Shown one piece after another: positions 8,860 to 18,031 of a stretch of DNA of 64,000 bases. Position 1 is the first letter of the stretch. The number at the start of each line of letters is the position of its first letter. The position numbers and the translations under genes are program-made. The DNA comes from Sansalvadorimonas sp965221135 (GTDB taxonomy: Bacteria; Pseudomonadota; Gammaproteobacteria; Pseudomonadales; Endozoicomonadaceae), in the NCBI GenBank assembly GCA_965221135.1, contig CBDCRZ010000069.1, forward strand, positions 186,001 to 250,000. The letters are read 5' to 3'. The notes below the pieces were generated by a model, which saw only the letters and a program-made list of their open reading frames with translations, was not told the origin of the DNA and searched no databases.

Positions 8860-9702
8860 TTATATAAGAGGGGTTTCAGACTGGAGATAGGATTGCAGAA
8901 TTGGATTTTCAGAGTCTTTATTATCTTTGAGGCGCCAGGAGTTATCTCTTACACCTTCTGCAACCAGGTGTATGACTGCAGATTCAATCGCTGACATAAC
9001 ACAGAGCTGTACAGGTTCATTGTTCGTGTATCCACCTTCAGCTTCCAGCAGTCGTTTATACTCAATAAACCTATATACACCGGCGCGCACTTCGTAAGAC
9101 AAAATTGTTTTCGTGACGTTCACACTATGAAGTATTTGCCCTGTGTATATATCAACAGCCCTAAGGTTAACTGTCACCTGGTCTTGTCGATACTTTCCCG
9201 AACCACCTACACCAAAGTACTTAACACCCGCCCCACCTGTTTTCACATTGCTTTCGTAGGCTATAACGCCACCTTCCAACAATACACTGGCAGAAGATAA
9301 GGAGGGCAGTTTGCTCTTATCACCCTGCCCATTTTTCGCCGCACGAATAATTTTTCGTTCCGTCAGAAGGTTTTGTAAACCTTCTCGTTCCAGGGGTACA
9401 AACCATCCTGAATCTTTTAATGCTGTATTCAGCATGGCTGTCGCCCCCTGGGAGACAGCCGTTGAGAAGTTACTGGCCGGGGCAGGGCGATACTGCCCTG
9501 TTTGATCCTGAAAAGCATAAACTGAGGCTTTTATCTTCCCTGCGGGCTTGGGAAGCGCCACGAGGTCTTTGTAAGTCAGGCTTCGTGGCATCAACGTAGG
9601 CTGTTCTTGAAATACAGATTCGCCATCAATCGATTGGCTGGCACAACCACTGAGAACAATAATGCCAAGCATTAAGACGACAATATTCATTTTTCTATCC
9701 AT
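8860..9702 (-). CDS. csgG: Curli secretion channel lipoprotein CsgG
   Basis: Outer-membrane lipoprotein that forms the nonameric channel for curlin export. The protein has a lipobox LSGC near residue 19. The conserved core is PRSLTYKDLVALP, KDSGWFVPLEREGLQNLL, ERKIIRAA, AYESNVKTGG, TKTILSYEVRAGVYRFIEY and NEPVQLCVMSAIES, in the same order as E. coli CsgG. Length (280) matches the family. It lies 28 bases after csgF and ends before a strong terminator. An upstream start (MDRKM) or the next ATG would both leave a usable signal sequence. Confidence 0.97.
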   Translation of the reverse strand: MDRKMNIVVLMLGIIVLSGCASQSIDGESVFQEQPTLMPRSLTYKDLVALPKPAGKIKASVYAFQDQTGQYRPAPASNFSTAVSQGATAMLNTALKDSGWFVPLEREGLQNLLTERKIIRAAKNGQGDKSKLPSLSSASVLLEGGVIAYESNVKTGGAGVKYFGVGGSGKYRQDQVTVNLRAVDIYTGQILHSVNVTKTILSYEVRAGVYRFIEYKRLLEAEGGYTNNEPVQLCVMSAIESAVIHLVAEGVRDNSWRLKDNKDSENPILQSYLQSETPLI

Positions 9703-9730
9703 GACAATGCTGTCGTTGGTTTTTTAGTTG

Positions 9731-10159
9731 TTAATCAGCACGTAAGCCATCAACAACAATGGAAGTCGTCTCACCTGTGCTTTTGTCGATTGTTTCGATA
9801 GTCAGACCATCGTCTCCATCATTGATATTAACGATAAAATCTTGAGTATTGAGCACACCTTCACTGCTTCCCCCATTGCCGATATCCGCTAATAACTGGT
9901 TTAACAGCCGGAATTGAAGGGAGTCATTAAATCGATCAAGGCTGGATCGCTGAATCCGGCTTCTTGATTCCCCAGACTTATGTTTATTTTGAGCCTGAGC
10001 AGTGCTTAACAAATGGTTTCCGTTGAGTGGGTTGCCACCAAACGAAGGATTTATCGGGTTATAAACCAACTCACTCGCAAATAAGGAACTGACGCTTAAA
10101 CAGGACCAGACAGCCCCGGTTAAACACAGAGCCTTCATGTATTTCTCTTTCATCCTCAC
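9731..10159 (-). CDS. csgF: Curli assembly factor CsgF
   Basis: Periplasmic or surface-exposed factor that binds the CsgG channel and helps CsgB to nucleate fibres. The 142-residue precursor has a signal peptide (about residues 1-28). The diagnostic mature start is ELVYNPINPSFGGNPLNG, the segment that inserts in the CsgG pore in E. coli. It lies between csgE and csgG with short gaps, as in other curli operons. Confidence 0.95.
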   Translation of the reverse strand: MRMKEKYMKALCLTGAVWSCLSVSSLFASELVYNPINPSFGGNPLNGNHLLSTAQAQNKHKSGESRSRIQRSSLDRFNDSLQFRLLNQLLADIGNGGSSEGVLNTQDFIVNINDGDDGLTIETIDKSTGETTSIVVDGLRAD

Positions 10160-10189
10160 ATCCCTATGTTTAGAGGTTTTTGAAACAGC

Positions 10190-10618
10190 CTAAAGTTCAT
10201 CGTTACCCAGGTCAGGGTTATCTGAATATATTCCAGCTTTCAGTATCAGTTTTGCTCTTCTCTCTACGATACCTACAGCCTGAAGGGCTTTCTTTGCGAT
10301 ATCGTTGCGTGCTGGCCCCAGAGCAGTTACGTACATTAATTTCCTGTTAATCGTGATAGATATCTGACTGCCACGCAGGGCGTTGGGGCGCTCAAAAACT
10401 AAAATATTTTCAGGAATATCAAGGTCTAGCTCCCACCATGCTCTTGCAAACTCTCTGTAGAACTTGCGCCCAGGAGGAGTAAGCGTTTTATCAACAACCA
10501 GACCTGTCAGTCGGAATTCATTCTCGGGGCTGTCGATAACCGGGTCTTTTCCGTATACAGGGGTTCCTGCACTAAACAACACACCAATAACAACAAAACT
10601 CTGTATTATTTTTTTCAT
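10190..10618 (-). CDS. csgE: Curli assembly/export specificity factor CsgE
   Basis: Periplasmic cap of the CsgG channel that selects and feeds curlin subunits. The 142-residue protein has a signal peptide ending near VYG. Segments such as LTGLVVDKTLTPPGRKFYREF and ITINRKLMYVTALGP follow the CsgE family pattern. It starts nine bases after csgD and precedes csgF, so it belongs to the csgDEFG unit. Confidence 0.93.
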   Translation of the reverse strand: MKKIIQSFVVIGVLFSAGTPVYGKDPVIDSPENEFRLTGLVVDKTLTPPGRKFYREFARAWWELDLDIPENILVFERPNALRGSQISITINRKLMYVTALGPARNDIAKKALQAVGIVERRAKLILKAGIYSDNPDLGNDEL

Positions 10619-10627
10619 AAAAGGCTC

Positions 10628-11299
10628 TCAGCCTAAATAACCTTCATGCCTTTTGACCCAGGCAGTCGCTTGAGTTCGGTTACGTATTCCCAGTTTTCTG
10701 TAGAGATTAGAGAGGTGGGTTTTGACGGTGTTTTCGCTCAGGAATAGTTTGATAGCCAACTCCGTATTCGTGGCACCTGTGGAGACCAGCTGTAAAATCT
10801 CTTTTTCTCGTTTCGTTAAGTCTTCATCACCAGCTAACATTTCTTTTTGTATATAGTCCCACTGGGTATTTTTAAGACCATCCTGCTGAACCTGCATATA
10901 TTCGAGCATGCTGGTCATCATTTTTCTCGACAGCCAATACTCCCCATTACAAAGCGCCCGAATACCTTTATCAAGCAACTCCAGACTATCATCCGTATAA
11001 AAAATGCCTCGTATATTTCTGTATTTTAATAGTGTCTGAATGTTCTGGCTTCTATCAGTATTAAATAACGCCAGCCTCGCATTAAGGCACTTGTCGTGTA
11101 TTAATAACAACAGACACTCAATTTCTTTGCCAGGCATGACTGCCAAATCAAGAAGAGCAACCTTGTCGTTTAAAAGAGAAGGGTTAGTAAGAAGCTCAAC
11201 AGGAGGGACAATGCTCATATGAAATGCAGATTTTAAGCGTTCCTCAAGCACTGAAGTTTGCAAACTTCTTTCCGTAACGAGGTAAACCATGCAATCCAT
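10628..11299 (-). CDS. csgD: LuxR-family curli/biofilm regulator CsgD
   Basis: Transcription factor that activates the curlin genes. The 223-residue protein has an N-terminal receiver-like domain and a C-terminal LuxR helix-turn-helix: LTKREKEILQLVSTGATN, then LSENTVKTHLSNLYRKLG and RNRTQATAWV. This closely parallels E. coli CsgD. As in that protein, the N-terminal domain lacks a clear phosphoacceptor arrangement. It is first in the csgDEFG unit and diverges from glyQ across an AT-rich region (11300-11652). In E. coli csgD and csgBA are divergent; here both lie on one strand. Confidence 0.9.
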   Translation of the reverse strand: MDCMVYLVTERSLQTSVLEERLKSAFHMSIVPPVELLTNPSLLNDKVALLDLAVMPGKEIECLLLLIHDKCLNARLALFNTDRSQNIQTLLKYRNIRGIFYTDDSLELLDKGIRALCNGEYWLSRKMMTSMLEYMQVQQDGLKNTQWDYIQKEMLAGDEDLTKREKEILQLVSTGATNTELAIKLFLSENTVKTHLSNLYRKLGIRNRTQATAWVKRHEGYLG

Positions 11300-11652
11300 A
11301 GAACATCCTGCTCTTTACTTATTTTAAGCGAACCATATTACAACGACCTGAATATTATCAAGTTTGAACATTACAGTTTTAATTTTTCAGATGAATGGTT
11401 AATTAATTTTTCGATACAGTTTGTCTTTATTTATTCCTGGCTCATTTCTGTTTTTCTCTTATTTAGACTCTTATGATACTCCTCTGCGATCTTCCACTCT
11501 ATGAAGTATCTGCCGGAACAAAGGCCTGTTCAGCACGATTCTTTCCCCAGCCCTCCATACTTTGCGGCTATCTGAGGTATAATCCGCTCAAATTTTTACC
11601 TGCCCGGGGTTCACCCACGGGTATGTCACTGAATATAAACCGAGGTGGTACT
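11300..11652. promoter_or_regulatory. Divergent csgD-glyQ intergenic region
   Basis: About 350 bases without a supported gene. The csgD-proximal half is strongly AT-rich, as expected for a region controlled by nucleoid proteins. In the glyQ-proximal half TATAAT at 11578-11583 is a good -10 element, but the matching -35 is poor. It would put the glyQ transcript start about 60 bases before its GTG. No operator could be recognised with confidence. Confidence 0.4.
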
Positions 11653-12600
11653 GTGACCGACCAGAATAAGCCCGACGTCAGTACGTTTCAGGGGCTGATA
11701 TTTACCCTTCAAAACTTCTGGGCCAGCCACGGCTGTGCAGTGTTACAGCCTTTGGATATGGAAGTGGGCGCAGGTACTTTCCACCCTGCGACCTTCCTGC
11801 GGGCCATTGGCCCTGAGAACTGGAATGCCGCCTATGTGCAGCCCAGCCGCCGTCCTACCGATGGCCGTTACGGTGAGAACCCTAACCGTCTGCAGCATTA
11901 CTACCAGTTCCAGGTAGTGATGAAGCCTAATCCACCCAATATCCAGGATCTGTATCTGGATTCCCTGCGAGCGGTTGGCATCGACCCTCTGGTTCACGAT
12001 ATCCGCTTTGTGGAAGATAACTGGGAATCCCCAACTCTGGGTGCCTGGGGGCTGGGCTGGGAAGTCTGGATGAATGGCATGGAAGTGACTCAGTTCACTT
12101 ACTTCCAGCAAGTGGGTGGCCTTGAGTGTTTTCCGGTGACTGGCGAGATCACCTATGGTCTGGAGCGTCTGGCGATGTACATTCAGGATGTCGACAGTGT
12201 GTATGACCTTGTCTGGACCCGTGGCCCTCAGGGCGACGTAACCTACGGCGACGTGTTCCACCAGAATGAAGTGGAGCAATCCACCTTCAACTTTGAACAC
12301 GCCGACACCAAAGTGCTGTTCGAGCACTTTGATTTCTACGAAGGTGAATCCAGGCGTCTTGTTGAACTCGGCCTGCCTCTGCCGGCTTATGAGTTCACCC
12401 TGAAAGCGTCTCATACCTTTAACCTGCTGGATGCCCGTCATGCGATTTCCGTGACCGAGCGTCAGCGTTACATCCTGCGTGTGCGTACCCTGGCTCGTGC
12501 TGTGGCTCAAGCTTACTTTGATGCCCGCAAAAAGCTTGGCTTCCCCATGGCTGATGAAGATATTCGTAAAGACGTTTTAAGTATGCAGGAGAGCAACTGA
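11653..12600 (+). CDS. glyQ: Glycyl-tRNA synthetase alpha subunit
   Basis: Catalytic-core subunit of the bacterial alpha2beta2 glycyl-tRNA synthetase. Conserved blocks include TFQGLIFTLQNFW, QPLDMEVGAGTFHP, YVQPSRRPTDGRYG, DDIRFVEDNWE-type and TERQRYILRVRTL. The open frame extends upstream to 11473, but the family starts just before TFQGL. I therefore choose the GTG at 11653, preceded by GAGGTGG at 11642-11648. This gives 315 residues. An ATG at 11623 would add ten residues. The stop overlaps the glyS start by one base (TGATG), coupling equal synthesis of the two subunits. Confidence 0.95.
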   Translation: MTDQNKPDVSTFQGLIFTLQNFWASHGCAVLQPLDMEVGAGTFHPATFLRAIGPENWNAAYVQPSRRPTDGRYGENPNRLQHYYQFQVVMKPNPPNIQDLYLDSLRAVGIDPLVHDIRFVEDNWESPTLGAWGLGWEVWMNGMEVTQFTYFQQVGGLECFPVTGEITYGLERLAMYIQDVDSVYDLVWTRGPQGDVTYGDVFHQNEVEQSTFNFEHADTKVLFEHFDFYEGESRRLVELGLPLPAYEFTLKASHTFNLLDARHAISVTERQRYILRVRTLARAVAQAYFDARKKLGFPMADEDIRKDVLSMQESN

Positions 12601-14687
12601 TGTCCACTCAGGATTTTCTGGTTGAACTGGGCACAGAAGAGTTGCCCCCAAAAGCCTTACGTAAGCTGTCTGATGCTTTTACCAATGGCATCCTGCAGAA
12701 CCTGAAAACTGCCGGTATCGGTTTTGGCAGCCATCAGTCATTTGCAGCCCCCCGTCGTCTGGCTCTGCTGATTCGTGATCTGGAAACCAGCCAGCCCGAC
12801 AAGAATGTTGAACGTCGTGGTCCTGCTGTTAAAGCCGCTTTTGATAAAGAAGGTAACCCTTCGAAAGCGGCTCAGGGTTTTGCCCGTTCCTGTGGTATTG
12901 AGTTCGATGTTCTCGAGCGTATCGAAACACCAAAAGGCGAATGGCTGGTTTACCGCTCTGTAGAGCAGGGTAAAAACACGGCCGAACTGCTGCCAGAGAT
13001 TATCTCTTCTTCTTTAGAAGCACTGCCTATCCCTAAGCGCATGCGCTGGGGTAAGAGCCGTACCGAATTTGTTCGTCCTGTACAGTGGTTGGTTACCCTG
13101 CTGGGTAATGATGTTGTTGATTGTGAAATCCTCGGCTTTAAGGCGGGCCGTGAAACCCGCGGTCACCGCTTCCACTACAACCAGACGCTGACCATCGCCC
13201 AGCCTGGTGATTACCAGAAGCTGCTGGAAGAGACTGGTTTTGTCGTTGCAGACTACGACAGCCGTCGCAACACTATTCGTCAACAGGTTGAAGCCGAAGC
13301 TGAAAAGGCTGGCGGTAAGGCTGTTATTGATGAAGACCTGCTGGATGAAGTGGCTTCCCTTAATGAGTGGCCTGTGGCTTTGATGGGTCGCTTTGATGAA
13401 GCCTTCCTGGAAGTGCCATCTGAAGCTCTGATCTCTTCCATGAAAGAGCATCAGAAGTATTTCCATATGATCGACAGCAATGATGCGCTGATGCCTTACT
13501 TCATCACCATCTCCAACATCCAGAGCAAAGACCCTGTTCAGGTTGTTGAAGGTAACGAGAAGGTGATACGTCCACGTCTTGCTGACGCCCGTTTCTTCTT
13601 CGACACCGATAAGAAAACGACGCTCGACGCCAAGCGCGACAAACTGAAGCCTGTCGTCTTCCAGAAGGTGCTTGGTTCCGTTTACGACAAGACTGCACGT
13701 ATCGCACAGCTTTCGTCGTTTATTGCTACACAGGATGAAGGTAACGCAAACACTGCCAGGAGAGCAGGGGAGCTGTGCAAGTCTGACCTGGTTTCTGAAA
13801 TGGTTCTGGAGTTTACTGACCTGCAGGGGATCATGGGTATGCACTATGCCCGTCATGATGGAGAACAGGCCGATGTTGCACTGGCACTGAACGAGCAATA
13901 TATGCCTCGCTTTGCTGGTGACCAGCTGCCTTCTACCCTGACCGGTTGCGCTGTTGCGATTGCTGACAAGATCGACACCATCGTAGGTATCTTTGGTATC
14001 AAGCAGCCACCTTCCGGCAGCAAAGATCCATTCGCCCTGCGTCGTGCGACACTCGGCGTATTACGTATCATTGTTGAGAAGCGCCTGAACCTGGATCTTC
14101 GCGACCTGATTACCCAGGCCATTGAAGGTTACAAAGCACAAGGTGTTGAACTACCTGCTGGCAGCGAGCTGAACGACACGGTTCTTGAGTTCATGCTGGA
14201 GCGTTTCCGTGCCTGGTATCAGGACGAAAACATTGCTGTTGAAGTGTTCCTGTCGGTGAAAGCTCTGAAACCTTCACGCCCTGCAGACTTTGATCAGCGT
14301 GTTCAGGCTATCTCCGGCTTTATCGCTCTTCCGGAAGCCGCTTCCCTCGCATCGGCCAACAAGCGTGTGTCCAACATTCTGGCCAAGGCTGGGGATGTGG
14401 CAATTCCAGACAGCATCTCTATCACCCTGTTGCAGGAAGATGCTGAGAAGAGCCTGAACACTGTTCTTGAAAGCTGCACAGCTGCCGTTGCACCTCTTCT
14501 GGCTGCCGGTAACTACAGTGCTGCCATGAATCAGCTGGCCCAGCTGAAAGAGCCTGTCGATACATTCTTCGATAAGGTTATGGTGAATGTAGATGACGAG
14601 AAGGTGAAGCTGAACCGCTACGCACTATTGAAGAAACTACGTCATCTGTTCCTTCAAATTGCAGATATATCTCTTCTCCAGCAGTAA
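12600..14687 (+). CDS. glyS: Glycyl-tRNA synthetase beta subunit
   Basis: tRNA-binding subunit that partners GlyQ. The 695-residue protein matches the usual length of about 690. It opens with DFLVELGTEELPPKALRKL, typical of the family. It carries an HD-like region (MVLEFTDLQGIMGMHYARHDGE), the conserved KQPPSGSKDPFALRRATLG block, and a C-terminal anticodon-binding-type helical domain ending in RYALLKKLR. It is translationally coupled to glyQ and followed by a strong terminator. Confidence 0.97.
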   Translation: MSTQDFLVELGTEELPPKALRKLSDAFTNGILQNLKTAGIGFGSHQSFAAPRRLALLIRDLETSQPDKNVERRGPAVKAAFDKEGNPSKAAQGFARSCGIEFDVLERIETPKGEWLVYRSVEQGKNTAELLPEIISSSLEALPIPKRMRWGKSRTEFVRPVQWLVTLLGNDVVDCEILGFKAGRETRGHRFHYNQTLTIAQPGDYQKLLEETGFVVADYDSRRNTIRQQVEAEAEKAGGKAVIDEDLLDEVASLNEWPVALMGRFDEAFLEVPSEALISSMKEHQKYFHMIDSNDALMPYFITISNIQSKDPVQVVEGNEKVIRPRLADARFFFDTDKKTTLDAKRDKLKPVVFQKVLGSVYDKTARIAQLSSFIATQDEGNANTARRAGELCKSDLVSEMVLEFTDLQGIMGMHYARHDGEQADVALALNEQYMPRFAGDQLPSTLTGCAVAIADKIDTIVGIFGIKQPPSGSKDPFALRRATLGVLRIIVEKRLNLDLRDLITQAIEGYKAQGVELPAGSELNDTVLEFMLERFRAWYQDENIAVEVFLSVKALKPSRPADFDQRVQAISGFIALPEAASLASANKRVSNILAKAGDVAIPDSISITLLQEDAEKSLNTVLESCTAAVAPLLAAGNYSAAMNQLAQLKEPVDTFFDKVMVNVDDEKVKLNRYALLKKLRHLFLQIADISLLQQ

Positions 14688-14731
14688 ATCTGTAACTGTT
14701 TCAGAACGATCAATACTGGCAAAACCCTAAT

Positions 14732-14759
14732 AAAAAGTGCGGCTCTGACCGCACTTTTT
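14732..14759 (+). terminator. Terminator after glyS
   Basis: The perfect stem AAAAAGTGCGG / CCGCACTTTTT has a six-base loop and a terminal T run, 44 bases after the glyS stop. Confidence 0.9.
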
Positions 14760-14838
14760 CTTTATCATAAACTTTTATAGTTTCCGTTTGTCATTCGGCC
14801 CAATCACAGCCATTAGCAACACTGTATTTCAGGTTCCC

Positions 14839-15393
14839 ATGAAATTAATAATCCTTGACCGTGATGGTGTCATTAATGAAGATTCCGACGACTATATAAA
14901 GTCAGTGGATGAATGGCACCCGGTTCCCGGCAGTATTAAAGCTATAGCCCGCCTTTCACAGGCAGGCTACACCATTGCTGTCGCAACGAATCAGTCTGGC
15001 ATTGGTCGTGGTTATTACTCACGTGATGCTCTTCAGGCTATGCATAACAAGATGACTGACCTTGTAGTGCAGGCTGGCGGCACAATCGCCTGTATTCGTT
15101 TCTGCCCCCACACTCCGGATGATCACTGCGATTGTCGCAAGCCACTACCCGGGCTGGTACGTCAGATTGAAAAAGATCTTGATACCAGTGCTGTGGGCGC
15201 CTGGTTTGTTGGAGACACTTATAAAGATATGCAGGTCGCCATGGTTTGTGGCTGCCATCCGGTGCTGGTCAAAACCGGTAAAGGTCTGAGAACGCTTACT
15301 AACACCCAACAAGCTAAAGAGTTGACTGATAATAATATTCGTATAGCAGAGAACCTTGCTGACTTTGCTGATACGCTTTTAAAGGATCAATAA
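14839..15393 (+). CDS. gmhB: D-glycero-D-manno-heptose 1,7-bisphosphate 7-phosphatase
   Basis: HAD-superfamily phosphatase of ADP-heptose synthesis for lipopolysaccharide core. The DxD nucleophile motif is LDRDGVINED at residues 6-15. TNQSGIGRG supplies HAD motif II. The zinc-binding loop C.H...C.C is present (CPHTPDDHCDC). GDTYKDMQVA gives motif IV. The frame is open from a TTG at 14788, but ATG 14839 places the DRDG motif at the usual distance and gives 184 residues. It overlaps plsC by one base and lies with it in the order seen near gyrB in Pseudomonas. The second heptose gene gmhA is 2 kb downstream on the other strand. Confidence 0.94.
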   Translation: MKLIILDRDGVINEDSDDYIKSVDEWHPVPGSIKAIARLSQAGYTIAVATNQSGIGRGYYSRDALQAMHNKMTDLVVQAGGTIACIRFCPHTPDDHCDCRKPLPGLVRQIEKDLDTSAVGAWFVGDTYKDMQVAMVCGCHPVLVKTGKGLRTLTNTQQAKELTDNNIRIAENLADFADTLLKDQ

Positions 15394-16112
15394 TGATACA
15401 AACCCTGTTCCACTGGTTTCGCACACTTGTCTTTTATGTACTCTGGATCGGCTTTGCGATTCCCTGGTGCACTATGATTGTTTTCGTTGTGTATTTCGCA
15501 CCAAAGCATTCCCGTCACAAGCTTTTTATCAAGCCGTTCTGTGCTGTCAGTGTTTATCTGTGCAAATGGATCTGCGGTATTAGCTGGACACTCGAAGGCA
15601 AAGAGAATGTCCCGGAACACAGTTGTGTTGTGGCCAGTAATCATCAATCGCCCTGGGAAACCTTCTTTCTGCAGATGATGTTTGCCCCACAACGCACGGT
15701 CGTTAAAAAAGAACTCTTATCGATTCCATTCTTTGGATGGGCTTTGAAGCGTTTGAACCCTATTGCAATCAACAGAAATGATCGCAGAGCTTCTCTCAAA
15801 CAGGTCAAAGAACAGGGCGCTCAGGCACTCAGTGATAACTATTGGGTAGTGATTTACCCGGAAGGCACGCGTTATGCCTGGCCAGAAATAGGGCGCTTTA
15901 CTCGTGGCGCTGCGAGTCTGGCTCAACATGCAAAGAAACCTGTTCTGCCAATAGTACACAACGCTGGTCGTTTATGGCCTGCTTTCAGTTTTCTGAAACG
16001 CCCAGGAAATATTGTTATCAAAATTGGTCCGGTTATCAGCAGTCAGGACAAGAGTATTCCTGCTTTAACCGATGAAGTGCGCAACTGGGTTGAAGCGAAC
16101 CAGCCACAATAA
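15393..16112 (+). CDS. plsC: 1-acyl-sn-glycerol-3-phosphate acyltransferase
   Basis: Inner-membrane acyltransferase that makes phosphatidic acid. The 239-residue protein has an N-terminal membrane segment (about residues 10-35) and the acyltransferase motif NHQSPWE. The acidic residue of the usual HX4D is Glu here, as in many gammaproteobacterial members of this subfamily. IYPEGTRY supplies the third conserved block. It overlaps gmhB by one base (TAATG), so they are co-translated. The substrate may be a lysophospholipid other than lysophosphatidate. Confidence 0.9.
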   Translation: MIQTLFHWFRTLVFYVLWIGFAIPWCTMIVFVVYFAPKHSRHKLFIKPFCAVSVYLCKWICGISWTLEGKENVPEHSCVVASNHQSPWETFFLQMMFAPQRTVVKKELLSIPFFGWALKRLNPIAINRNDRRASLKQVKEQGAQALSDNYWVVIYPEGTRYAWPEIGRFTRGAASLAQHAKKPVLPIVHNAGRLWPAFSFLKRPGNIVIKIGPVISSQDKSIPALTDEVRNWVEANQPQ

Positions 16113-16164
16113 TTAAAGAATACTTTCCCCCTCTGCTTTTATATCTGGAAGGGAGGGGAGAGAG

Positions 16165-17253
16165 CTAAGTTTTACGATTTCTCAACCACTGGTAATCAAG
16201 CGCCAATCTTCCTATCACCGTATTGTTAAATTTTTGATCTTTTTCCAGCTGAACGGCATTTCTTACTATTCTTTTGTGATGCTTCAAAGCATCTCTCCGC
16301 TGGTAGACCACTCCTCTCCTCAATACTTTTTTTGCCCGCTTTTTTCTTTTTAACTGCTTTGGTGAGAGCACTGAATCCGGGTTATTCTGAGCCATCCATG
16401 CACGCTTGCGGTGGTTTACTACGACTCGGCTGCCAACAGTGTCTGGATTGATGGCCTGACTGATTCGATGGTCGTAATTGCCAACAAAGGCAATACCAGT
16501 CTGGTATGGATTCCCTGCTCTTATGTCTATCTCAGCCTGAAGCTGTTCTTTGGTAACCTGTGCATGCGCTTGTTGGGATTGATTCAATTCATCATCATTT
16601 TCTGCACGCATAGTGTAGTCAGGGTCATGTTCTCTAATATCTTCACAAGAGGTACTTAACTCTTGCTCATGTCTCAGTAATTCTGTGTTTAGTAAGTCTC
16701 TGCCTACCACCTGCCTCTGGAGCTGGTCAAAACAGAACCCGGCAGGTCCTTCCCAAAGCACAGTGGCGAAACGGCTGATCGCTGGGCTTGCAACATACGC
16801 TCCAGCACAAGCAATCATGCCCAAACCGCACACTCCCCCCAAGACCGAGCTCACCATAAAGCCCCCACCTACAACGCCACTGATGATTATTGCTGTTCCG
16901 AGATTGGCCATAACCTTTGGCTTCTTTCTCTCCAGCTCTTTTCGGGCTTCATCGAGGGCATAGTCAACTGTCACCTTATAGTCCGACATCGGCCTATATT
17001 CAGGACTGTTGATATTGTACTCATCAGGCAGATCTTCATCTAAAAAGGCCTCATCGGCTGTAAGTAGGTTTTGAGATGCAAAGGGCCGCGGATCATCCAT
17101 AGGTAGGGCTTGAGGTATAAAGGATCCCTGAACAGGCGCACCAGTCACTTGAAACCCATTATGGTTGCTTGACTCTGGATTAGTATTTGAAGATGTTTCA
17201 GGGGCATTCCACGCGCAATAGAAGCCCTGTGTTATTTCTTGTGGTCTGTTCAT
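16165..17253 (-). CDS. Uncharacterised protein with a hydrophobic hairpin and basic tail
   Basis: I do not recognise a family. The 362-residue protein has a Ser/Pro/Asn-rich N-terminus (1-100) and a Glu/Lys-rich segment. A Gly-rich hydrophobic double segment follows, about residues 113-162 (NLGTAIIISGVVGGGFMV and onward), probably two membrane passes. The C-terminal third is hydrophilic and contains a dense basic cluster (KQLKRKKRAKKVLRR, near residue 305) of nuclear-localisation type. There is no signal peptide. Architecture of this kind occurs in secreted host-acting proteins, but that is inference. It stands alone between plsC and gmhA, convergent with plsC. A single TGAACACTGTTTT at 17380-17392 upstream resembles the TetR operator described at 49008-49247. 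Confidence 0.6.
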   Translation of the reverse strand: MNRPQEITQGFYCAWNAPETSSNTNPESSNHNGFQVTGAPVQGSFIPQALPMDDPRPFASQNLLTADEAFLDEDLPDEYNINSPEYRPMSDYKVTVDYALDEARKELERKKPKVMANLGTAIIISGVVGGGFMVSSVLGGVCGLGMIACAGAYVASPAISRFATVLWEGPAGFCFDQLQRQVVGRDLLNTELLRHEQELSTSCEDIREHDPDYTMRAENDDELNQSQQAHAQVTKEQLQAEIDIRAGNPYQTGIAFVGNYDHRISQAINPDTVGSRVVVNHRKRAWMAQNNPDSVLSPKQLKRKKRAKKVLRRGVVYQRRDALKHHKRIVRNAVQLEKDQKFNNTVIGRLALDYQWLRNRKT

Positions 17254-17408
17254 CCCTGCATCCCTGTAGAGTGTGTAATCACTGATTTTTCTGATCAGAA
17301 GCTACAGAGTTGGACAACAGAATAACTATCTTGTTTGGCTGTGGGTAACATTGTTGACAGTATTACTAACAGAAAGCATTTGAACACTGTTTTTTATTTT
17401 GCAAATGC

Positions 17409-17438
17409 AAAAAAGGCCGGGAAGTACCGGCCTTTTTT
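17409..17438. terminator. Terminator after gmhA
   Basis: The stem AAAAAAGGCCGG / CCGGCCTTTTTT has a six-base loop and A and T runs on both sides. It lies six bases past the gmhA stop on the minus strand. Confidence 0.92.
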
Positions 17439-17443
17439 GATTT

Positions 17444-18031
17444 TTACTGATCGTCCATCAATTGTTCAATCAGTCCTATCAGGATGTGTATAACCTTTAT
17501 ATGCACTTCCTGAATTCGGTCCGCATAACCGAAGTGAGGGACGCAGATTTCAATATCTGCCATCCCTGCCATCTTGCCGCCATCCTTACCGGTCAGGGCA
17601 ATAGTCTTGATGCCTTTAGCACAAGCGGCTTCAAAAGCCCGGATGATATTGGCGGAATTACCGCTGGTACTGATGCCCAGAAGAATATCACCACCACGGC
17701 CAACGGCCTCCACATAACGACTGAAGACATACTCATAGCCGAAGTCATTACTTACACACGACATATGGCTGGGGTCAGAGATTGCGATACCAGCGTAACC
17801 AGGGCGATTCTCACGATAGCGACCACTCAGTTCTTCTGCGAAGTGCATGGCATCACAGTGGGAGCCTCCGTTGCCACAGGACATGATTTTACCTTCCTGC
17901 TTAAAAGAGGCCGCAATCAGCTCAGCGGCAGCCAGAATCTTCTGTTGTTGTGCCTCGTCGGCCAGAAAGCGGGTGAGTACCTCTTGTGCTTCTGACAGCT
18001 CATTTCTGATAAATGACTGTAAATCCTTCAT
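17444..18031 (-). CDS. gmhA: Sedoheptulose-7-phosphate isomerase
   Basis: First enzyme of ADP-L-glycero-D-manno-heptose synthesis. It converts sedoheptulose 7-phosphate to D-glycero-D-manno-heptose 7-phosphate. The 195-residue SIS-domain protein carries SCGNGGSHCDAMHFAEEL, SGRYRENRPGY, GISTSGNSANIIRAFEAA and VPHFGYADRIQEVHIKVIH, almost as in E. coli GmhA. These include the zinc-binding and catalytic His and Glu residues. The close match to GmhA, rather than the related DiaA, supports the name. It works with gmhB encoded at 14839-15393. Confidence 0.95.
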   Translation of the reverse strand: MKDLQSFIRNELSEAQEVLTRFLADEAQQQKILAAAELIAASFKQEGKIMSCGNGGSHCDAMHFAEELSGRYRENRPGYAGIAISDPSHMSCVSNDFGYEYVFSRYVEAVGRGGDILLGISTSGNSANIIRAFEAACAKGIKTIALTGKDGGKMAGMADIEICVPHFGYADRIQEVHIKVIHILIGLIEQLMDDQ

